Below, piece by piece: positions 1 through 6,377 of a DNA stretch of 6,422 nucleotides. The position numbers and the translations under genes are program-made. The notes beneath the pieces were generated by a model. It did not search any database and was not told where the DNA came from. It saw only the letters and a program-made list of their open reading frames with translations. This stretch comes from Opitutales bacterium UBA7389. GTDB taxonomy: Bacteria; Verrucomicrobiota; Verrucomicrobiia; Opitutales; Opitutaceae. Positions within the stretch are counted from its first letter, which is position 1. Each line of letters opens with the position of its first letter. The stretch lies in assembly GCA_002474325.1 (NCBI GenBank), contig DKNL01000048.1, positions 1 to 6,422 on the forward strand. Direction: 5' to 3'.

Positions 1-125
1 AACACAACCGGATCGACTAATTCGTTGGGCTCGTATCCATACCCACTTCGACTTCCTGAGAATATTTTTGACTCCGTCTTAATCTGGACGTGAACCTCTA
101 GGCCAATAACCGCTTCGTATTTCAT
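1..125 (-). CDS. gatB: Aspartyl/glutamyl-tRNA amidotransferase subunit B, N-terminal part (runs off the window)
   Basis: Only the first 41 codons are present, and the frame stays open to the window edge. The translation begins MKYEAVIGLEVHVQIKTESK and continues through IFSGS to YGYEPNELVDPVV. This matches the GatB start, where a conserved GLEVHVQ(L/I)xTxSK(I/M)F segment opens the GatB/YqeY catalytic region. In the family, GatB is the kinase-like subunit. It phosphorylates the side chain of Glu-tRNA-Gln or Asp-tRNA-Asn and then amidates it with ammonia delivered by GatA. The ATG at 123-125 gives exactly the usual N-terminus. No Shine-Dalgarno motif is visible in the 29 bases after the gatA stop codon, so translation may depend on coupling to gatA. 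Position directly after gatC and gatA supports the call. Confidence 0.95.
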   Translation of the reverse strand, partial: MKYEAVIGLEVHVQIKTESKIFSGSRSGYGYEPNELVDPVV

Positions 126-154
126 CAGTTTTGCTGCACTTTTTACGGCTTCGA

Positions 155-1654
155 TTAAAGTTCAGGATACTCGTCCTTGAAAGCATGGGCCTTCTCGAAA
201 ATCCGCCCCACTCTGAAAATCTCCTCTTCTTTGAACGGCTTTCCCAGGATCTGCAATCCGACAGGTAATCCCTCAACATATCCACAAGGTAGCGACAAAC
301 CAGGAATACCCGCCAAATTGGCGGAAATCGTATAGATGTCGCTCAAGTACATTGCCAACGGATCCTCAGCATGGACCCCTTTCAATGTAGCGGGTGTCGG
401 AGAAGTCGGGGTCATAATGGCATCCACCGATTCAAATGCGTTTTCGAAATCGCTCCGTATAAGCGTACGGCACTTTTGGGCTTTCAAATAGTAGGCATCA
501 TAGTAGCCGCTACTGAGAACATAAGTGCCAAGAATCACGCGGCGTTTAACCTCTTCCCCAAAACCCAAAGCACGAGATTGACGATAAACATCGATAGAGT
601 CCTTGCCGTCAAAGTCCTCAGCTCGTGAGGTGTACCGAATTCCGTCATACCGGGCCAGGTTGGATGAAGCTTCAGCGGTGGCGATAATGTAGTAGCTCGC
701 TACTGCGTACTCCGTGCGCGGCAAAGAAATATTCTTGAATTCGAATCCTTGCGACTTGTAGAACTCGATGGCATCGAAAACGGGCATGATAGCCGCAGGA
801 TCGGAACTTTCCTCAAAATACTCCTTTGGCAATCCGATCGTCCATTTTCTGTCGCTGACGTCTGCCGCCGCCTTCCTAAAATTCGGTACAGCGATATCGA
901 TGGATGTAGAATCATGCGAATCGTATCCAGATATCGCGTTCAACAGCAACGCAGCGTCGTCGATATTGCGGGCGATAGGGCCGATCTGATCAAGAGAGGA
1001 GGCGAATGCAGCTAAGCCGAATCTGGAAACTCTTCCATAGGTCGGCTTCAAACCAACCACACCGCAGTGGGATGCGGGTTGTCTGATGGAGCCTCCTGTG
1101 TCGCTGCCGAGCGCGACCGGGGCTTCGCAAGCGGCTACGGCGGCAGCCGATCCACCCGAACTGCCTCCCGGAATTCGCTCCAAGTCCCACGGATTAGAAG
1201 TCGTATGCGTGCCCGAATTTTCCGTCGATGAACCCATGGCGAACTCATCCATATTCAGCCGACCCCAAAGAACCGCGCCCTTCGCCTTTAGTTTTTGAAT
1301 ACAGGTTCCATCGTAGGGGGAAATGAATGATTCGAGAATCTTGCTCGAACAGGTCAATGGCTGGTCCTTGACGGCCAGATTGTCTTTCAATCCAACTGGT
1401 ATCCCATCCAGTTCGCCAAGTGTTTCGCCTTTGACCCGGCGCTCATCCGAAACTTTGGCTTGAGCTAAAGCGTCTTCAGCGTCGTAGCTATTGAAGGCTT
1501 TCACGCTATTGTCAACTGCCTCTACCCGATTGATAAAAGCCTTAACGATCTCGACCGAAGAAACCGATCCTGAGCTCAGTAGATCGCTCAGTTCGCCAGC
1601 AGATTTGAAATGCAATTCGTCACCCATGAAGTCGTCTTGTCTCGATTGATTCAA
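155..1654 (-). CDS. gatA: Aspartyl/glutamyl-tRNA amidotransferase subunit A (glutaminase subunit)
   Basis: GatA is the amidase-signature subunit of GatCAB. It hydrolyses glutamine and passes the ammonia to GatB. Numbered from the TTG start (499 aa), the Ser-cis-Ser-Lys catalytic set is visible. Lys90 lies in GIPVGLKDN, Ser165 in IPGGSSGGSAAA, and Ser189 in GSDTGGSIRQPA. Their spacing equals that of Lys79/Ser154/Ser178 in Staphylococcus GatA. The GatA hallmark GFGEEVKRR plus LGTYVLSSGYYDAYY lies at about 364-389, and the C-terminal AGIPGLSLPCG segment at 448-458. Start choice: TTG at 1654 has a perfect AGGAG five bases upstream. The first ATG, at 1627 (nine codons in), has no such site, but family homology begins just after it at LHFKSAGEL. 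The ribosome site favours TTG and the homology is compatible with either. The gap to gatC is 9 bases with TTG. Length is normal for the family and nothing is missing. Confidence 0.97.
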   Translation of the reverse strand: MNQSRQDDFMGDELHFKSAGELSDLLSSGSVSSVEIVKAFINRVEAVDNSVKAFNSYDAEDALAQAKVSDERRVKGETLGELDGIPVGLKDNLAVKDQPLTCSSKILESFISPYDGTCIQKLKAKGAVLWGRLNMDEFAMGSSTENSGTHTTSNPWDLERIPGGSSGGSAAAVAACEAPVALGSDTGGSIRQPASHCGVVGLKPTYGRVSRFGLAAFASSLDQIGPIARNIDDAALLLNAISGYDSHDSTSIDIAVPNFRKAAADVSDRKWTIGLPKEYFEESSDPAAIMPVFDAIEFYKSQGFEFKNISLPRTEYAVASYYIIATAEASSNLARYDGIRYTSRAEDFDGKDSIDVYRQSRALGFGEEVKRRVILGTYVLSSGYYDAYYLKAQKCRTLIRSDFENAFESVDAIMTPTSPTPATLKGVHAEDPLAMYLSDIYTISANLAGIPGLSLPCGYVEGLPVGLQILGKPFKEEEIFRVGRIFEKAHAFKDEYPEL

Positions 1655-1659
1655 TCACG

Positions 1660-1664
1660 CTCCT
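1660..1664 (-). promoter_or_regulatory. Ribosome binding site that decides the gatA start (TTG)
   Basis: On the minus strand AGGAG is followed by five bases (CGTGA) and then TTG. Its first A is the last base of the gatC stop codon TGA, so the site overlaps the end of gatC. This suggests that gatA is translated by coupling to gatC. The alternative ATG at 1627 lies 32 bases downstream of this motif, too far for it to serve. Confidence 0.7.
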
Positions 1665-1954
1665 CACTCTACCACTTTCGGGACGACGATCATGTTCTGT
1701 CGCTGTTTAGGGGCATTCTTTAGAGCTTCCTGGATTGGTAGTCCGGTTTCGGCTTTGTCTTCCCGCCAGACATTGAAAACGGAATGGGGATGAGCCATTG
1801 GCTCAACATCGTCTGTATCCAACTCGTTGAGTTTATTGATGTACTCGAGAATCGAATTCAATTGGCCCGATAACTTGCTCTTTTCATCATTGGTAAGAGC
1901 GATGCGAGCGAGATCCGCCACCTTTTCAATATCGATCGATCGTTCCTCCGACAT
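1664..1954 (-). CDS. gatC: Aspartyl/glutamyl-tRNA amidotransferase subunit C
   Basis: A 96-residue protein with the whole GatC pattern. It has an N-terminal helix VADLARIALTNDEKSKL (12-28), the helix QLNSILEYINKLNELDTDDVEP (31-52), the loop with NVWREDK (61-67), and the C-terminal signature EALKNAP...VVPKVVE (77-96). In the family, GatC wraps around the GatA-GatB interface and stabilises the complex rather than catalysing. The frame can be extended upstream to 2050, but that adds 32 residues unlike any GatC and would overlap the end of pheT. The ATG at 1954 has the site AGAGGA eight bases upstream and gives the usual N-terminus, so it is preferred. It starts 31 bases after the pheT stop, and its stop codon overlaps the gatA ribosome binding site. 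Confidence 0.96.
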   Translation of the reverse strand: MSEERSIDIEKVADLARIALTNDEKSKLSGQLNSILEYINKLNELDTDDVEPMAHPHSVFNVWREDKAETGLPIQEALKNAPKQRQNMIVVPKVVE

Positions 1955-1962
1955 CTTGTCTA

Positions 1963-1968
1963 TCCTCT
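1963..1968 (-). promoter_or_regulatory. gatC ribosome binding site
   Basis: AGAGGA on the minus strand sits eight bases before the ATG at 1954. It lies inside the 31-base pheT-gatC gap and supports the short gatC start over the longer in-frame extension. Confidence 0.65.
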
Positions 1969-1985
1969 TAATTCTCACCTGCCAA

Positions 1986-4427
1986 CTAGTCGCGAATGTC
2001 GTAGGCCGTTTTTTCCCGAACCATAGTCTGAATCGCGTCGAAGGCGGCATTCACTTCCTTATCCTTCAGCGTACGGTCTTTCGACCGGAAGGTAATCGAT
2101 ACAGCCACACTCTTCTTTCCGTCGGGAATACCCTCTCCTTCGTATACATCGAAAACTTCTACCCTCTCCACATCGAAGGCTCCTTTCGTCGATTTGAAAG
2201 CGAATTTAGAGATGGCGCTGCAAATCGATCCAGATTGCTCTGCTTGATCCGCCAGCACCGAGAGATCTTTAGTCGATGGAGGAAACAAACTAAAGGCCTC
2301 GAACCTGGGTCTCTTCGGAGCCTTCAATCGATCGGGCAAAACGCAAAACTCGCCGGCCACTAAAATACCATCGATGTCCTTGTCGCGAGTCCGCTTCAAA
2401 TTCAGCATGCCCATCGTTGCGAAGAATCCGGCTTTTCCCTCCAAGATCGCAGCCGCATGGCCATCTTGCCAAACGGAATCTCCGTCTGAGATCGCTCCTA
2501 CCCGAAAACGGCTGACGTCGAATCCAGAGAATCCGGCAATCCCGGAAACCCTATTCTTAGCTTTGTAAAAATCATCTCTCAACGGCTCCGTCCAACTTCT
2601 GTAGGCGTTCACTCCACACTCGACAAACGCTACGGAAATGAGCTCCACAATTTTGCCGCCCAATTCTCGAAAAACGCGACCGGTCTCGAAGAATCGCGTG
2701 GCCCCGGTATTGCGGGACTGGTTAAGCCGAGCTGTATCCATCAGACCTTCCAGAAGAGAGAATCGTAGTTCCGCCTGGTCCTCGCTGATCGGATTTTTTA
2801 ACGCCAACCCAGAACCCTGAATATCCGCGAACCAATCGCTCTGATCTTCGTTCGAGCGCAAGGTGTAATTCACGGCCTCGCAAAAGTCTTGCCCCACCAT
2901 AAAACTAGTGGAGCGCCGAATAAACTCCGTTATCGGATGATCTGTATCGGTAGTAGCGGTGGCCACGACGGAAGCAGCGGGGATCCGGTGTGTACCGTAT
3001 ATCCGAAGAATCTCTTCTAGCAAATCGATTGGTCGCTCTAGATCTCCTCGCAAGCTAGGGATATTCACCTCCCAGGTTTCGCCAGATCTGCCTGCGATAT
3101 TCAACCCAAGGGCTTGAAGGCTCTCTTCGATCTCGGCATCGGAAATCTCAAAACCTGAACGAGTTCGTACCCAATCGGTGGATATAGTTATGATCCGATC
3201 AGACGGTACAGCGATTCCCGCACTGTACGACGGCTCGCACAGCTCCCCGCCTGCAGTTTCCAAAATCAATTGGATTGCCCGGTCCCGAGCATATTCGAGA
3301 GAATGAATATCAATGCCTCGCTCGAAACGATAAGAACTATCGGAAGAAAGCCCCATGGTCTTAGACACCCACCGGATTGTTCTCGGATTGAAACAGGCTA
3401 CTTCAAGAACCAAGTCCGTCGTATCCTCCTTCACTTCCGAGTTCTGGCCGCCCATAACGCCTGCCACGGCCAATGCCCCTTCTGGATCAGCTATAACGGT
3501 CATCCGGTCAGACAGCGATCTCTCCTCTCCATCCAAGGTAGTGATATTCTCTCCATCTTTGGCATTCCTGACAATAATGCGTCCCTCCGCTATATCACGG
3601 GCATCGAATGCATGCATAGGGTTTCCGCATTCATGTAACACAAAATTGGTTACATCTACAACATTGTTGATCGGCCTCAAGCCAACTGATTGCAGCAAGT
3701 CCTGCATCCAGACCGGGCTGGGCCCAATCTTCAGTCCTTTGACAACTGTAGCTAAATACAAAGGACAATCTTCCGGACACTCGACCTCAAGGCTCGTGAA
3801 TCGATCGTCCACGGGCGCCTTGCCTCCGATCGAAGCGTAAGTTTTCGCCTCCGGGATGGCAAGATTTCTGCGGTACCAAGCGGCCAGCTCGCGGGCTATG
3901 CCAATGTGGGACAGGCAATCCGGACGATTCGGGGTAACCTCGAGGTTGAAAACAGTATCGTTAGCGGTCAGCACGTCATTAATCGGCGTCCCTAGCTCAG
4001 GCTTACCTGATAGAATCAATAAACCGGCAGCGTCTTCGCTCGCTCCAATCTCCTTGCCGGAGCACATCATACCGTCCGATTCCACTCCTCGCAGCTTCGA
4101 GCGTTTGATTGTGAAACCTCCGGGCAAAGTCGCTCCTGGCAAGGCAACCGGCACACGGTCGCCCACTTTGTAGTTGGACGCCCCGCACACGATCGACTTT
4201 TCGCCTACGGAATCGCCAAGAGCCACGCGACAAACCCCAAGCCTGTCCGCATTCGGATGCTGCTCGCGCTCCAAAACCTCGCCCACAATCACATGTTCGA
4301 GCGGCGGTACTCCCGTCGTTTCAATGTCATCCACCTCGAATCCTAGGAGTGTCAGCGAATCGGCGATCTCTTGAGGACTTTCAGGCAGATCCACGTACCA
4401 CTTTAACCAATTGAGAGAAACTTTCAT
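1986..4427 (-). CDS. pheT: Phenylalanyl-tRNA synthetase beta subunit
   Basis: This 813-residue protein is a full-length bacterial PheT, the large subunit of the alpha2-beta2 enzyme that attaches phenylalanine to tRNA-Phe. Domains in order: the short N-terminal module MKVSLNWLKWYVDLP; an EMAP-type tRNA-binding OB fold at about 40-155, with HPNADRL (57-63) and KLRGVESDGMMCS (111-123); the B3/B4 region at about 210-395, which carries the editing site against tyrosine, with NNVVDVTNFVLHECGNPMHA (254-273), GVMGG and RFERGID (367-373); the B5 domain at about 410-482, ending in RPIDLLEEILRIYG; a catalytic-like core without activity at about 490-700; and the C-terminal ferredoxin-like anticodon-binding domain from about 710, with PPSTKDLSV (716-724). 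The ATG at 4427 gives the canonical N-terminus, although no good Shine-Dalgarno site precedes it. It follows pheS by 27 bases, as expected for subunits made together. Confidence 0.98.
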   Translation of the reverse strand: MKVSLNWLKWYVDLPESPQEIADSLTLLGFEVDDIETTGVPPLEHVIVGEVLEREQHPNADRLGVCRVALGDSVGEKSIVCGASNYKVGDRVPVALPGATLPGGFTIKRSKLRGVESDGMMCSGKEIGASEDAAGLLILSGKPELGTPINDVLTANDTVFNLEVTPNRPDCLSHIGIARELAAWYRRNLAIPEAKTYASIGGKAPVDDRFTSLEVECPEDCPLYLATVVKGLKIGPSPVWMQDLLQSVGLRPINNVVDVTNFVLHECGNPMHAFDARDIAEGRIIVRNAKDGENITTLDGEERSLSDRMTVIADPEGALAVAGVMGGQNSEVKEDTTDLVLEVACFNPRTIRWVSKTMGLSSDSSYRFERGIDIHSLEYARDRAIQLILETAGGELCEPSYSAGIAVPSDRIITISTDWVRTRSGFEISDAEIEESLQALGLNIAGRSGETWEVNIPSLRGDLERPIDLLEEILRIYGTHRIPAASVVATATTDTDHPITEFIRRSTSFMVGQDFCEAVNYTLRSNEDQSDWFADIQGSGLALKNPISEDQAELRFSLLEGLMDTARLNQSRNTGATRFFETGRVFRELGGKIVELISVAFVECGVNAYRSWTEPLRDDFYKAKNRVSGIAGFSGFDVSRFRVGAISDGDSVWQDGHAAAILEGKAGFFATMGMLNLKRTRDKDIDGILVAGEFCVLPDRLKAPKRPRFEAFSLFPPSTKDLSVLADQAEQSGSICSAISKFAFKSTKGAFDVERVEVFDVYEGEGIPDGKKSVAVSITFRSKDRTLKDKEVNAAFDAIQTMVREKTAYDIRD

Positions 4428-4454
4428 CTTATTCTACTTTTTGGATATCTCCAT

Positions 4455-5495
4455 TTACACGAACTGCTTCAAAAAGCGGTGATCATTTTGATAGAAGTAA
4501 CGTATATCATCGATTCCATAGACGATCATGGCGATACGTTCGATACCCATGCCAAATGCAAATCCTGAATACAATTCTGGATCGTAATCGACCGCCGCAA
4601 ACACTTCTGGCTCTACCATTCCGCAGCCAGCGATTTCCACCCAATCGCTGCCTAGCTTGGCTAGATGGCTTGACGAGAAATCCACCTCAAAGCTCGGCTC
4701 TGTATATGGGAAAAAATGCGGCCGAAACCGCGTCGTAGTTCCTTTTCCCAGCAACTGTTCGAAAAAGTAGTCGAGCGTCGCCTTCAGATCCCTCACCGTT
4801 ACATGCTTATCTACATAGAGGCCTTCCACTTGATGGAAATTGGCGCTGTGGGTAGCGTCCACTGTATCGCGGCGAAAGCAACGCCCTGGCGATATGATAC
4901 GCACGGGAGGCTCCGTTTCGAGCATGGTACGGATTTGCACAGAGGAAGTGTGCGTACGAAGCAAATATCGTTCGTCAGTTTTCTTGGAAACATTCCCGAA
5001 CGCGATATCGTCTTGAAGATAAAAGGTATCCTGCAAATCCCGAGCCGGATGGTTGTCCGGCGTATTAAGGGCATCGAAGCAGTAGTACTCTGTTTCCACT
5101 TCGGTTCCTTCCGCCACCGTAAATCCGATTTGCTTGAAGATACGGCAAATCTCTTCCCGGATCTGCGTCAATGGGTGAAGACTGCCTGGCCCGAAGTCCG
5201 CCGATGACAAGGAAGGATCCACGGCCGGCCCCAATTCCGCCGCTATTTCGGATGCCTCCACCGTCTCTAGAATGCCGTCGAAGATCGCCTGCACCGCTTG
5301 CTTGACTTCATTAATCCGTTTGCCGAAAGCGGGCCGGTCTTCTTTGGGAACGTCCTTCATCCCCTGCATAACCCCCGTCAAACGTCCATTAGGACCGGAA
5401 ACTTCCGCCTTTAGCGATTCCAGTTGGGCTCGTGTCGTTACCCCGTCAGCCTGCTGACCGGTATAAGCCACTATTTCATCGAGTTCTTTTTCCAT
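4455..5495 (-). CDS. pheS: Phenylalanyl-tRNA synthetase alpha subunit (catalytic)
   Basis: A 346-residue class II synthetase subunit that activates phenylalanine and transfers it to tRNA-Phe. Residues 1-85 form the helical N-terminal arm that contacts tRNA, including the family block SGPNGRLTGVMQGM (33-46). The catalytic domain follows. Motif 1 lies in HPLTQIREEICRIF (107-120). The segment DNHPARDLQDTFYL (147-160) follows it. Motif 2 covers LRTHTSSVQIR (179-189) to SPGRCFRRD (202-210), with HSANFHQVEG (216-225). The amino acid pocket includes FPYTEPS (262-268) and GFAFGMG (311-317), where Ala313 corresponds to the E. coli Ala294 specificity residue. Motif 3 is GIERIAMIVYGIDDIR (317-332), followed by the usual FLKQFV ending. 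The ATG at 5495 gives a typical start; AAAAGG lies three bases upstream, which is closer than ideal. It is separated from rplT by 131 bases holding a candidate attenuator. Confidence 0.98.
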   Translation of the reverse strand: MEKELDEIVAYTGQQADGVTTRAQLESLKAEVSGPNGRLTGVMQGMKDVPKEDRPAFGKRINEVKQAVQAIFDGILETVEASEIAAELGPAVDPSLSSADFGPGSLHPLTQIREEICRIFKQIGFTVAEGTEVETEYYCFDALNTPDNHPARDLQDTFYLQDDIAFGNVSKKTDERYLLRTHTSSVQIRTMLETEPPVRIISPGRCFRRDTVDATHSANFHQVEGLYVDKHVTVRDLKATLDYFFEQLLGKGTTTRFRPHFFPYTEPSFEVDFSSSHLAKLGSDWVEIAGCGMVEPEVFAAVDYDPELYSGFAFGMGIERIAMIVYGIDDIRYFYQNDHRFLKQFV

Positions 5496-5522
5496 GCGCC
5501 TTTTCGAATTCCCTTAGGATTC

Positions 5523-5559
5523 AATAAAAATGGAGCTCGAGAAGACACCCGAACCCCAT
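5523..5559 (-). terminator. Candidate intrinsic terminator / attenuator before pheS
   Basis: On the transcribed strand GGGGTTCGGG (5557 to 5548) can pair with CTCGAGCTCC (5541 to 5532) across a six-base loop TGTCTT. The ten contiguous pairs comprise seven Watson-Crick and three G-U. Two more A-U pairs (5558-5531 and 5559-5530) extend the stem into the tail. The stem is followed by A, five T, A and two T, a typical intrinsic-terminator tail in the direction of the operon. It ends only 27 bases before the pheS ATG, leaving little room for a separate promoter, so it probably sets the fraction of rpmI-rplT transcripts that continue into pheST-gatCAB. E. coli has an attenuator in the same gap. Stability has not been calculated. 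Confidence 0.6.
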
Positions 5560-5563
5560 CCGT

Positions 5564-5593
5564 TTAAAGTCGAAAATCGCCGAGGGGCCGCAT
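5564..5593 (-). other. Possible leader-peptide mini-ORF between rplT and pheS
   Basis: ATG at 5593 opens a nine-codon frame, MRPLGDFRL, ending in TAA at 5564-5566. A clean AGGAG (5602-5606) lies eight bases before the ATG, better than the ribosome sites of several real genes here. The frame contains one phenylalanine codon (TTT, codon 7) and stops five bases before the terminator-like stem begins. The position fits a pheM-like leader peptide whose translation controls the downstream hairpin. One Phe codon is weak support, since classical Phe leaders carry several, and a short frame like this can occur by chance. Confidence 0.3.
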
Positions 5594-5609
5594 TTGTCAG
5601 GCTCCTCGG
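5580..5609 (-). promoter_or_regulatory. GC-rich hairpin just after rplT, overlapping a ribosome site
   Basis: On the minus strand CCGAGG-A-GCC pairs with GGC-C-CCTCGG around the ten-base loop TGACAAATGC. This gives six plus three pairs separated by one A-C mismatch. It starts 17 bases after the rplT stop codon. It has only a broken tail (CGATTTTCG), so it is a poor terminator alone. Its left arm contains the AGGAG and its loop the ATG of the mini-ORF at 5564-5593, so folding would hide that ribosome site. It may also simply protect the 3' end of the rpmI-rplT message. Confidence 0.5.
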
Positions 5610-5626
5610 AAATCCAATCAATCCGC

Positions 5627-5998
5627 TTACACTGCCGTCTTCGCCTTCAGGGCTTCTTTAGCCTTTCCGACCAGCCCGTTAAAGGCTTCTTCGTCGCGAA
5701 CGGCCAGATCAGCCAAGACCTTGCGATCGAGCGTGATTTCCGCAGCTTTCAGACCTTCCTGGAATCGGCTGTAGCTGATGCCCTGGGCTCGGCAAGCGGC
5801 ATTGATACGAACGATCCAAAGCTGACGCATCGTCCGTTTTTTAACGCGCCGATCGCGATAGGCGTATTGCAAAGCGTGATCGACCGCTTCTTTAGCGTAC
5901 TTGTAGAGACGCGACTTGTTGCCGAAGTAGCCCTTGGCTTGCTTCAGCATCTTTTTGCGCCGTTTCCGGTACGCAGGTGAATTAGTGGCTCTAGGCAT
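5627..5998 (-). CDS. rplT: 50S ribosomal protein L20
   Basis: This 123-residue, very basic protein matches L20 along its whole length. It opens with MPRATNSPAYRKRRKKMLK, the unstructured RNA-binding tail. It continues with AKGYFGNKSRLYKYAKEAV, then YAYRDRRVKKRTMRQLWIVR and INAACRAQGISYSRF, and ends with the helical segment LDRKVLADLAVRDEEAF. L20 binds 23S rRNA early in assembly of the large subunit. In several bacteria it also represses its own operon by binding the mRNA leader. The ATG at 5998 has AAAGGA five bases upstream. It follows rpmI at 82 bases, the usual partner and order. Confidence 0.98.
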   Translation of the reverse strand: MPRATNSPAYRKRRKKMLKQAKGYFGNKSRLYKYAKEAVDHALQYAYRDRRVKKRTMRQLWIVRINAACRAQGISYSRFQEGLKAAEITLDRKVLADLAVRDEEAFNGLVGKAKEALKAKTAV

Positions 5999-6003
5999 GT
6001 TGT

Positions 6004-6009
6004 TCCTTT
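6004..6009 (-). promoter_or_regulatory. rplT ribosome binding site
   Basis: AAAGGA on the minus strand lies five bases (ACAAC) before the ATG at 5998. The short sequence ACCTA, two bases upstream of it (6012-6016), could pair with TAGGT at 6049-6053, which places the site next to a possible local fold. Confidence 0.7.
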
Positions 6010-6080
6010 CTTAGGTTAGATTTCGGTAGGTCGCCTATTGATTCTGTTACCTATACGAAATAAATGCTCGCGATCGGCGA

Positions 6081-6275
6081 TTAGAGGCCGTGTGGCAGGC
6101 CGCGTACCAAGTCGGCCTGGCGGCCGGGGGATACGCTCTTATCGCGACTTAGACTGCGCTTCTGCTTGGTGGTTTTCTGGTGAAGATGGTGTCGCATCCC
6201 GGGGGAACGACGAATCAGCTTGCCAGATCCTGTCAGCTTGAAGCGCTTGGCTATCGATTTCTTAGTCTTTTGCAT
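6081..6275 (-). CDS. rpmI: 50S ribosomal protein L35
   Basis: A 64-residue basic protein with the L35 pattern: MQKTKKSIAKRFKLTGSGK (1-19), then KLIRRSPGMRHHLHQKTTKQ (19-38) and KRSLS (39-43), and the C-terminal helix DLVRGLPHGL. L35 is a small structural protein of the large ribosomal subunit. Length is normal for the family. The ATG at 6275 gives the standard N-terminus (usually M-P-K-x-K; here MQKTKK). No Shine-Dalgarno motif is visible before it, and the preceding stretch is pyrimidine-rich. It is the first gene of the operon in this window; infC, its frequent upstream neighbour, is not found in the 147 bases available. Confidence 0.96.
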   Translation of the reverse strand: MQKTKKSIAKRFKLTGSGKLIRRSPGMRHHLHQKTTKQKRSLSRDKSVSPGRQADLVRGLPHGL

Positions 6276-6321
6276 GACTTTTGAGAAGACCGAGAAGAAA
6301 GATGCAATTTATCAGTCATGT

Positions 6322-6342
6322 AAAGGGGAAAGAAGGCCCTTT
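6322..6342. repeat. Inverted repeat in the rpmI leader (AAAGGG / CCCTTT)
   Basis: A six-base perfect inverted repeat, AAAGGG at 6322-6327 and CCCTTT at 6337-6342, with a nine-base loop. On the plus strand it is followed by only two more T, and on the minus strand by ACATG, so it is a poor terminator either way. A small RNA hairpin in the rpmI leader is possible. Confidence 0.35.
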
Positions 6343-6353
6343 TTCGTGAAAAT

Positions 6354-6377
6354 CATGGGAAAACGAGCCATCCCATG
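6354..6377. repeat. Inverted repeat in the rpmI leader (CATGGGA / TCCCATG)
   Basis: A seven-base perfect inverted repeat, CATGGGA at 6354-6360 and TCCCATG at 6371-6377, with a ten-base loop. On the minus strand it is followed by ATTTTC, a weak T-run. It could be a leader hairpin, a weak terminator of an upstream minus-strand gene, or a protein-binding palindrome. Confidence 0.45.

Noticed and set aside
1955..2050. Longer gatC start reaching into the end of pheT.
   Set aside because: The extra 32 residues are the antisense-free frame shadow of the pheT end and do not resemble GatC. A clean ribosome site precedes the ATG at 1954.
1827..2363. Plus-strand open frame of 178 codons overlapping gatC and pheT.
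   Set aside because: It is antisense to well-recognised conserved genes, resembles no family I know, and is a reading-frame shadow. The same holds for the other plus-strand frames in this window.
4428..4457. Six-codon frame MEISKK right after the pheS stop codon (TAA then ATG) and before pheT.
   Set aside because: It is in phase with both neighbours but lacks its own ribosome site. With a 27-base gap divisible by three this is easily chance.
6068..6080. Small hairpin TCGC/GCGA directly after the rpmI stop codon, followed by ATTTATTT.
   Set aside because: A four-pair stem is too weak for a terminator, and rplT follows in the same direction with a normal gap.
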